Origin: Cellvibrio polysaccharolyticus
Lineage (GTDB): Bacteria > Pseudomonadota > Gammaproteobacteria > Pseudomonadales > Cellvibrionaceae
NCBI RefSeq assembly: GCF_015182315.1
Contig: NZ_PRDL01000001.1
Coordinates: 3,224,001-3,288,000 of the forward strand
Reading direction: 5' to 3'
Length of the DNA stretch: 64,000 bases
Position numbers and translations under genes: made by a program. Of this stretch, positions 58,546 through 64,000 are shown one piece after another; the stretch's first letter is position 1, and every line of letters starts with the position of its first letter. A model generated the notes under the pieces. The model was not told the origin of the DNA and did no database searches. It saw nothing but the letters and a program-made list of their open reading frames with translations.

Positions 58546-59406
58546 ATGTTGCTATTTGTCGATAACCTCACCAATGTGGATTTCAGCTTTCTGGATGATC
58601 AACGCGGTTTGCTGGGTGAAACCTGGCTGGCCAATATCCGTTTGCATGGCGCGCTTGATCAGCAAGGCATGGTGTGCGATTTCGGCACAGTAAAAAAAGT
58701 GATGCGCCGCTGGCTGGATGAAGAACTGGATCATCGCCTGGCGATTCCGCTACGGTCGCCGCGCCTCACGCTGAAAGAAGAAGGCGAGCTGCTGGATATC
58801 GAGTGGCGCTACGCCGATAGCAACGAAATATTGCACACCCGCTGCCCCCGCTCCTCCGTCGCGCTGGTAGATACCGATGTACTGACCGACCGCAGTATTG
58901 CCGACTGGTGCATAGGCCAGTTTAAAGCGCTATTCCCGGATTCCATTGAGCAAATCGAACTGACGTTTTCTACCGAAGTGATCGACGGCGCTTTTTATCA
59001 TTACAGCCACGGTTTGAAAAAACACGATGGTAATTGCCAGCGCATCGCTCACGGCCACCGCTCGCGTATTGATGTGTATCTGGATGATGTGAAATCAGCG
59101 CAGCAGGAAGCCTTATGGGCCGAGCGCTGGAAAGATATTTATGTAGGAACTCGTGAAGATATTCTTGCCGAGCCGGAAATCAACGGCCACGCTTGCTACC
59201 GTTTTGCTTACACGTCCGCGCAAGGTTATTTTGAAATTACCTTACCCAAAGCCCGCTGCTATTTGATGGATACCGATTCTACCGTGGAGCTGATTGCGCA
59301 CCATATGGCACACAGAACAGCGGATGAAAATGCGGGAAAAACCGTGCTGGTACGCGCCTATGAAGGTATCAACAAAGGCGCGATGGTTATTGCAAGAAAG
59401 GATTAA
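58546..59406 (+). CDS. 6-pyruvoyltetrahydropterin synthase (PTPS/QueD)-like protein, rearranged
   Basis: A 286-residue protein, about twice the size of QueD. The first half has LHGALDQQGMVCDFGTVKKV and DEELDHRLAI, matching the second part of the PTPS motif (G-M-V-x-D-F, L-D-H). The second half has CQRIAHGHRSRIDVYLDD, the metal-binding C..HGH part, followed by a late STVELIAHHMAHRTADEN. So the fold is a tandem duplication in which zinc and substrate motifs are spread over two halves. It could make a pterin or be a divergent enzyme; no queuosine gene is near. Confidence 0.75.
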   Translation: MLLFVDNLTNVDFSFLDDQRGLLGETWLANIRLHGALDQQGMVCDFGTVKKVMRRWLDEELDHRLAIPLRSPRLTLKEEGELLDIEWRYADSNEILHTRCPRSSVALVDTDVLTDRSIADWCIGQFKALFPDSIEQIELTFSTEVIDGAFYHYSHGLKKHDGNCQRIAHGHRSRIDVYLDDVKSAQQEALWAERWKDIYVGTREDILAEPEINGHACYRFAYTSAQGYFEITLPKARCYLMDTDSTVELIAHHMAHRTADENAGKTVLVRAYEGINKGAMVIARKD

Positions 59407-59407
59407 A

Positions 59408-59454
59408 CAGAAAAAATAAAACCGGCTATTTGGATGCCGGTTTTATTTTTTCTG
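59408..59454. terminator. Symmetric bidirectional terminator
   Basis: Arms of 19 bases (59408-59426 and 59436-59454) pair perfectly, including AAAACCGGC/GCCGGTTTT and T-runs on both strands (TATTTTTTCTG). It separates the PTPS-like and the acyltransferase genes, which converge. Confidence 0.93.
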
Positions 59455-59472
59455 TAAAGAACTCACTGATTT

Positions 59473-60399
59473 TTAAATCCTGCCCGTGTAGAAAGACGTT
59501 TCACCCTCAGGCCGGGTTTTAAAACGCGGTGTTGCCCAGAAGTATTGATCCGGACAGGGCAGGATTTCCCGCTCCATAAACTGATTTACCCGCAACGCAT
59601 CCTCGTATTCATCACCGGCAGGATAATTTTCAAACGGTGGATGAATAGTCACCTCATAACCTTTGCCATCCGGCAAGCGGCGCTGGGTAAACGGAATGAC
59701 TTTGGCTTTACCCATACGGGCAAACGTGGCCGTTGCCGTTACGGTAGCGGTTTGCACGCCGAAAAACGGAACAAAAATACTCACCTTGGGGCCGAGATCG
59801 CGATCCGGCGCGTACCAGATCATACGGCCCTGGCGCAGGCGGCTGATCATGGTGCGTACATTGTCACGGGGAATGGTAATACCACCTGGGCAGTAAGCCT
59901 CACGGCGCACCTTTTGCAAATAGTCATACACCAGATTTTTATGCGGACGATACATACCATCGTAATTGACGAACTGCCCCAACATGGCACTGCCAAGATC
60001 CAGATGAGTGAAGTGCAAACTCAGCAGCAAGGCGCCCTTGCCTTCGGCATTGGCGGCCTCGATGTGCTCCACACCGGTGATGGTGAATAATTTATGCAAG
60101 CGCTTTTTCGACCAAAACCAGGCAATACCGGTTTCGAACAGCGCCATCGCCATGGAGAACATATTGTCGCGCAATATTTGTTCGCGCTCCGCTTCACTCA
60201 AATGTGGAAAACACCGGGCAATATTCACTTGCGCCATGGCATAGCGGCGCTTGCGGCCTTTTAACAAAGGCGCCAGGGCTTTTGCCATGCGGTATTGAAT
60301 GCCGTAAGGAAGTTGAGCAAGCAGAAACCAGACGCCAGCCCCCAGCCAGGATAACCAGTGGCGCGGTGCCAGCAATGAACGGGAAAAATGCGAAGCCAT
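59473..60399 (-). CDS. lpxL: Lipid A biosynthesis acyltransferase, LpxL-type
   Basis: A 308-residue inner-membrane enzyme that adds a secondary acyl chain to lipid A from acyl-ACP. ATG 60399 (MASHFSRSLLAPRHW) is preferred; 23 upstream residues do not fit. An N-terminal helix (WLGAGVWFLLAQLPYGI) and the H-x4-D active site LHFTHLD are visible, followed by MYRPHKNLVYDYLQ and YAPDRDLGP, which match LpxL. Confidence 0.93.
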   Translation of the reverse strand: MASHFSRSLLAPRHWLSWLGAGVWFLLAQLPYGIQYRMAKALAPLLKGRKRRYAMAQVNIARCFPHLSEAEREQILRDNMFSMAMALFETGIAWFWSKKRLHKLFTITGVEHIEAANAEGKGALLLSLHFTHLDLGSAMLGQFVNYDGMYRPHKNLVYDYLQKVRREAYCPGGITIPRDNVRTMISRLRQGRMIWYAPDRDLGPKVSIFVPFFGVQTATVTATATFARMGKAKVIPFTQRRLPDGKGYEVTIHPPFENYPAGDEYEDALRVNQFMEREILPCPDQYFWATPRFKTRPEGETSFYTGRI

Positions 60400-60527
60400 A
60401 AAGCAATCAGAATCCGAATAAACCTTGCCATCCGGTAGAGACGGCAGAAAAGCCGAATTATAGGCCAAACCACTACCGATAGTGGTGATGAAATAGCCTC
60501 ATTGGAAAGTGAAACAGCAAAATAAAA

Positions 60528-60556
60528 CCCGGCGTCGCCGCAATAGCGACGCCGGG
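60528..60556 (-). terminator. Terminator of the A-T-R gene
   Basis: CCCGGCGTCGC and GCGACGCCGGG form a perfect 11-base stem around CGCAATA. On the minus strand TTTTATTTTGC follows, a good Rho-independent terminator 16 bases past the stop at 60573. Confidence 0.92.
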
Positions 60557-60572
60557 CGATGACGAGCGGTTA

Positions 60573-63500
60573 TCAGGCAGACAGCTTTCGTGGCTGCGCG
60601 GGCAGGAATCCGGACGCGCGCCAGGATTGTAAATAGCGGTCCAGCAGCGCCTGGTTCATGGTCGGGCAATGCGCGTCGGCGCCCAGCACCTGCCGGACGT
60701 TATCGGTGCGATAGACCGGCATATTTTCATAGACTTCCCAGCGCGTCAGAGCACCAAATACCGGCTCTTGCAGCATCGGCACCAGCGGTAATAAAGGGTT
60801 GTCTGACAAGGTGCTGTGCGCGGCCAGCCGCTGTACCCAGCGTGAATAGGGCAACAGCTCCAGTGCGTAACCACTTTGCTCCAGCATGGCATGCAACTCC
60901 AGCACACTCACCGAATCTCTCGCGTGCAGCGGCACCAGATTGTAGGCATGGCCATAATGCTGCGGGTTTTTGGCAATAGTGAGAATAGTGCCAGACACAT
61001 AATCGACGGTGATGAATTCTTTTTTCTGCTTTTCCAGCCGGGGAAATGCGCCCAGTAATATGCAGCCTTTAATCAACCGGGCAACGAAGTCTTTGTGGTT
61101 GCCAATTCCCTGCTGGCTGTCGCCCATAATAAAACCGGGGCGGTACACCACCACCGACAACCCCCGCTCTTTGGCTGCCCATACCAACTGTTCGGCAACC
61201 CACTGGCTTTGCGAGTAGCCGGTGTCGTATTTCTGCGACTGCAAATGCAAATCCAGCGACTCTTCTTCGTAGAGTTCGGTGGTGCCGGTAAAGAAACCGG
61301 TGGGCCCGTAAGCGGCAATACTGGAAACGTAATGCACACCCTTGCCCCGGCCGGTATTGGCGAGGTTCAGAATGTTCAAAGTGCCCTGCACATTTGCCTC
61401 ACGGTGGAACTCGTAGGGCTGGGTATAGTTGACGTGCGCGCCCAGGTGAAAAATAACGCTGGCCCAATTTGCCAGCTCGGCAAAACCCTGTGCCCCCAGC
61501 CCCAGGGTTTCATCGCCAAGATTGCCGATCAGCACCCGAATGCGCGCAGTGAAGGTTTCATTCCATAAACCATAGGCATCAAGATTATCGCGAATGCGGG
61601 CCAGCCCATCGTGTTGGTTGTCCGCCCGCACCAGACAGGCAACCGTTTGCACACCCGCGGTATGCAGCAGGTCATGCAGAAAAAAGGCGCCCAGAAACCC
61701 GGTCACGCCGGTTACAAAAATGCGCCCTTCATCAGCGGCCAGCCAATCCGTCACTTCATTCGGCCTGGCGATTATCTGGTCCGCCAGGCGGGCATCTTCG
61801 CGCAAGGCGGCTACCGTATCGGTCACCTGTAACCCGGCTTGATTGACAGACCAGTTTTGCACGAATGAGGAAAAGTCTTTCAAGTGCGGATGTTCGTACA
61901 GCGTTCGGATGGGCAAATCAAAAGCCAGGCGCCGCTTCAACTCGAGAACCAGACTCGCCGCTTGCAAGGAACTGCCGCCAACCTGAAAAAAATGATCTTC
62001 TGGCGTTAAAGAGTGAATGCCGAGAACATCCCGCCAGATACGGGCAATCTTCCCGCTCAGGGTTTCTTCCTCGTCGGCGGAGGGTTCAACGGGGGCGACA
62101 TCATCCACATACAAACTCTTCAATGCACGACGGTCCGCCTTGCCATTCGGGTTTAATGGAATAAACGGCACCTGACGAATGCGCGGCAACATCCAGACCG
62201 GCAAGCGACTTTTTAAATCATTATTTAAAAGCTCGGGATCAAAACCGGCATCATCTGCCGCTACCACGTATGCCAGCAAATAGCCCTCGGCTTCGCCAAT
62301 CTGTGGCCGAATATAATCAACCACCGCACCATCCAGCGTCCCGCCAGACAATAAAACCGTTTCTATTTCCTGCAGCTCGATCCGGTGGCCACGCAGTTTG
62401 ATCTGGCTATCGGCGCGCCCGAGATATTCAATGGTGCCATCACGATTCCATGAAGCAAGATCACCGGTACGGTACACACGTACGGGTGGTTGATCCGCCG
62501 CGAGGCTCAAGGTGACAAAACGCTGCTGATTTAAAGCATCCTGTTTCCAGTAGCCTCTCGCCAAACCGTCACCGGCCAAATAAATTTCTCCCGTTTGTAC
62601 GCCGGTCACCGGGCGCTGTTGTTCATCGAGAATAAATACCTGGGTGTTATCAATGGCACGACCAATGCTGACAGTATTTTTACCGTCCAGTAACCCGGGG
62701 ACGATATGCAGTGAGGTGGCATACACCGTACTTTCTGTAGGGCCATAAGCATTGCGTAAATTTTTCACACCCGAATGCGCCAGCACTTCGCGTAAGGCGT
62801 GAGCATTGGCAGCTTCTCCGCCGACCAATACATGATGCACACCGGTAAACGCATCGGGCAGCGCCAGTGCCGTCAAATTAAATAGCGCGGTGGTAATACA
62901 CATCGCCGTAATGTTGCGGTTACGAATCACCTCGCGAAATGCGTAAGGGTCAATCAAAGTTTGTTTGGGAATAACTACCAGTGAAGCACCATTCAGCAGT
63001 GCACCGTAAATTTCATAAAGCGATGCATCAAACGTCGGGTTGGAAATATGCGCCCATACGTCATCAGCAGACAGGGGGGAAAAGTCGCGGTTAAAGGCCA
63101 ATCGCAAAATATTCAGCGCTTCTATTTCTACCGCTTTCGGGCGGCCGGTGGTACCGGAGGTGTGCAGAAAATGAGTGCGATGTTGTGCGTTGGTGACCAC
63201 CGGCTTGAAATGAATGTCGGCAGGCGGGCTATCGGTCAGCAGAATATGATCGACGTTCAAACGCTCTTGCCATTGGGCGGTAGTGACCAGCAAACGGGTT
63301 TCCAGGTCGGCCAGCATATCATTCAGGCGCGCATCCGGTTGCGCCGGGTCTAATGGCACACAGGAGCCACCGGCGCGTAAAACACCCAGCTGCACCGCGA
63401 TTTGATCAATACCGGAATCCAGCAATAGGGCAACCGGCTCTTCCGGCAAGAGTTGATGATCCTGAAAAAGTTTTGCCCAGGCGCTGGCTTGTTGATCCAG

Positions 63501-63641
63501 AGCGGCATAGGTGATGGTTTGTGAGCCAAAAATAACGGCGGGTTTGGCGGAGTGTTGTGCAGCTTGAAGACGAAAAATGCTGTCCAGACTGCCGGTAAAC
63601 GGATAAGGCGTGTGAACGCCCTGACTTGAAAAATACAACAT
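60573..63641 (-). CDS. Stand-alone NRPS-like A-T-R protein (adenylation, carrier, reductase)
   Basis: A 1022-residue enzyme. Adenylation domain, about 1-510: A3 HTSGTTGRPKAVEI, A4 TFDASLYEIYGALLNGAS, A5 RNAYGPTESTVYAT, A7 YRTGDLASW, A8 GRADSQIKLRGHRIEL and A10 NPNGKADRRA. The Asp of TFDAS that binds an amino group is present, so the substrate is probably an amino acid. Carrier domain: FFQVGGSSLQA, phosphopantetheine Ser S558. Reductase domain, about 630-1022: NADPH loop GVTGFLG (645-651) and Y809, but YSQSQ has Gln 813 where SDR-type reductases have Lys. No condensation domain. The likely product is an amino aldehyde or amino alcohol. Start ATG 63641 follows AGGGAG. No partner phosphopantetheinyl transferase is in view. 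Confidence 0.92.
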   Translation of the reverse strand: MLYFSSQGVHTPYPFTGSLDSIFRLQAAQHSAKPAVIFGSQTITYAALDQQASAWAKLFQDHQLLPEEPVALLLDSGIDQIAVQLGVLRAGGSCVPLDPAQPDARLNDMLADLETRLLVTTAQWQERLNVDHILLTDSPPADIHFKPVVTNAQHRTHFLHTSGTTGRPKAVEIEALNILRLAFNRDFSPLSADDVWAHISNPTFDASLYEIYGALLNGASLVVIPKQTLIDPYAFREVIRNRNITAMCITTALFNLTALALPDAFTGVHHVLVGGEAANAHALREVLAHSGVKNLRNAYGPTESTVYATSLHIVPGLLDGKNTVSIGRAIDNTQVFILDEQQRPVTGVQTGEIYLAGDGLARGYWKQDALNQQRFVTLSLAADQPPVRVYRTGDLASWNRDGTIEYLGRADSQIKLRGHRIELQEIETVLLSGGTLDGAVVDYIRPQIGEAEGYLLAYVVAADDAGFDPELLNNDLKSRLPVWMLPRIRQVPFIPLNPNGKADRRALKSLYVDDVAPVEPSADEEETLSGKIARIWRDVLGIHSLTPEDHFFQVGGSSLQAASLVLELKRRLAFDLPIRTLYEHPHLKDFSSFVQNWSVNQAGLQVTDTVAALREDARLADQIIARPNEVTDWLAADEGRIFVTGVTGFLGAFFLHDLLHTAGVQTVACLVRADNQHDGLARIRDNLDAYGLWNETFTARIRVLIGNLGDETLGLGAQGFAELANWASVIFHLGAHVNYTQPYEFHREANVQGTLNILNLANTGRGKGVHYVSSIAAYGPTGFFTGTTELYEEESLDLHLQSQKYDTGYSQSQWVAEQLVWAAKERGLSVVVYRPGFIMGDSQQGIGNHKDFVARLIKGCILLGAFPRLEKQKKEFITVDYVSGTILTIAKNPQHYGHAYNLVPLHARDSVSVLELHAMLEQSGYALELLPYSRWVQRLAAHSTLSDNPLLPLVPMLQEPVFGALTRWEVYENMPVYRTDNVRQVLGADAHCPTMNQALLDRYLQSWRASGFLPAQPRKLSA

Positions 63642-63866
63642 ACGTTACTCCCTGATTCCATGTAAAAATACAATCCACTGGTGCAAATCACTTTCGCACT
63701 GCAGGAGTCTGGCCTATTTTACGGATCAGGTATTGAATTATTTCGTTCTAGCGATATAAATTATTATTCCCTGCGTTACATCAATTTTTTTTCGTGAAAA
63801 ATTATTTTTTTAATACAACGGACATAAATAAAATAAAAAATGCACGTGCCGCTATGTCAGTTTGTT

Positions 63867-63998
63867 GTTAGGGGCATGCTGCAAAACCGACAAGTCACTG
63901 CGCCTGCGTTGCGCCAACCGTGTTGCGCCAACCGCGTTGCTCCAGCTTCCGCCATCCATGGCGGGCTTACATGACAGTTTTGCAACATGCGCCCTAAC
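63867..63998. repeat. Long hairpin repeat, copy C, at the window end
   Basis: Arms GTTAGGGGCATGCTGCAAAA(C) and GTTTTGCAACATGCGCCCTA(AC), 21-22 bases, pair with one mismatch and one indel. Inside are CGTTGCTCCAGCTTCCGCC and CCATCCATGGCGG, close to copy B in reverse, and the short direct repeat TGTTGCGCCAACCG. The gap 63642-63866 before it is A+T-rich, with no gene. Confidence 0.82.
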
Positions 63999-64000
63999 AC

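Noticed and set aside
63867..63998. Possible integron attC site (GTTAGGG ... CCCTAAC)
   Set aside because: attC sites begin RYYYAAC and end GTTRRRY; here the order is reversed (GTT first, AAC last), there is no integrase or cassette array, and the inner blocks match hairpin copy B.
1..64000. CRISPR arrays, tRNA or rRNA genes
   Set aside because: No regular spacer-repeat series and no cloverleaf or rRNA-like stretch was seen in any gap; a tRNAscan and Rfam search would settle it.

Overview
The window looks like chromosomal DNA of a gammaproteobacterium of the Cellvibrionaceae type (Cellvibrio/Saccharophagus-like). This is inferred from the gene mix, not from a marker gene: a glycan-use locus with a GH78 rhamnosidase, several chemoreceptors, RlmF, LpxL, an RND pump, a DUF6445 protein and moderate GC. 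No rRNA, tRNA or CRISPR array was seen.

Layout. 1-5035: the 5' part of a PPK2 polyphosphate kinase gene, an A+T-rich unknown membrane protein, and an RloC-like zinc-hook ATPase that may be an anticodon nuclease. 5160-7052: a chemoreceptor with a sigma28-like promoter. 7268-18604: a carbohydrate locus read leftward (FucI-like isomerase, DapA-family aldolase/lyase, TctC-TctB-TctA uptake system, BNR sialidase-like lipoprotein, then the rhamnosidase), facing a Cra-like LacI regulator across two matching palindromic operators. 18645-23149: rlmF, an ADP-ribosylglycohydrolase-like lipoprotein, a PdxI-like aldo-keto reductase and its divergent LysR regulator. 23340-29773: an RND efflux system (pump, adaptor, TetR, outer-membrane factor) in which both promoters carry the same operator. 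29906-33832: two more chemoreceptors. 34250-38677: an A+T-rich island with a SIR2-domain protein of the anti-phage type and a dead IS3-family element. 38708-44323: FabF with a divergent TetR, an AAA_14/DUF4143 ATPase preceded by 32-bp iterons, and small membrane or unknown proteins. 44601-60399: a large S41-peptidase/beta-lactamase fusion lipoprotein and a run of housekeeping or unknown genes (HD hydrolase, MATE, AsmA, EEP hydrolase, nitroreductase, DUF6445, LprI-like, VOC, PQQ-type sugar dehydrogenase with DUF2231, PTPS-like, LpxL). 60573-63641: a stand-alone A-T-R NRPS-like reductase.

How parts work together. The carbohydrate locus reads as: the rhamnosidase and the BNR protein trim an oligosaccharide outside the cytoplasm, TctABC imports an acidic product, the isomerase and aldolase process it, and the regulator senses it. 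The identity of the sugar is not established. The RND genes form a complete tripartite pump with its own repressor.

Best candidates for something new: the SIR2 defence protein, the RloC-like protein next to an orphan membrane protein, the A-T-R enzyme whose reductase has Gln where Lys is expected, the S41/beta-lactamase fusion, the 32-bp iterons, and a family of three long hairpin repeats (two in the carbohydrate locus, one at the right edge).
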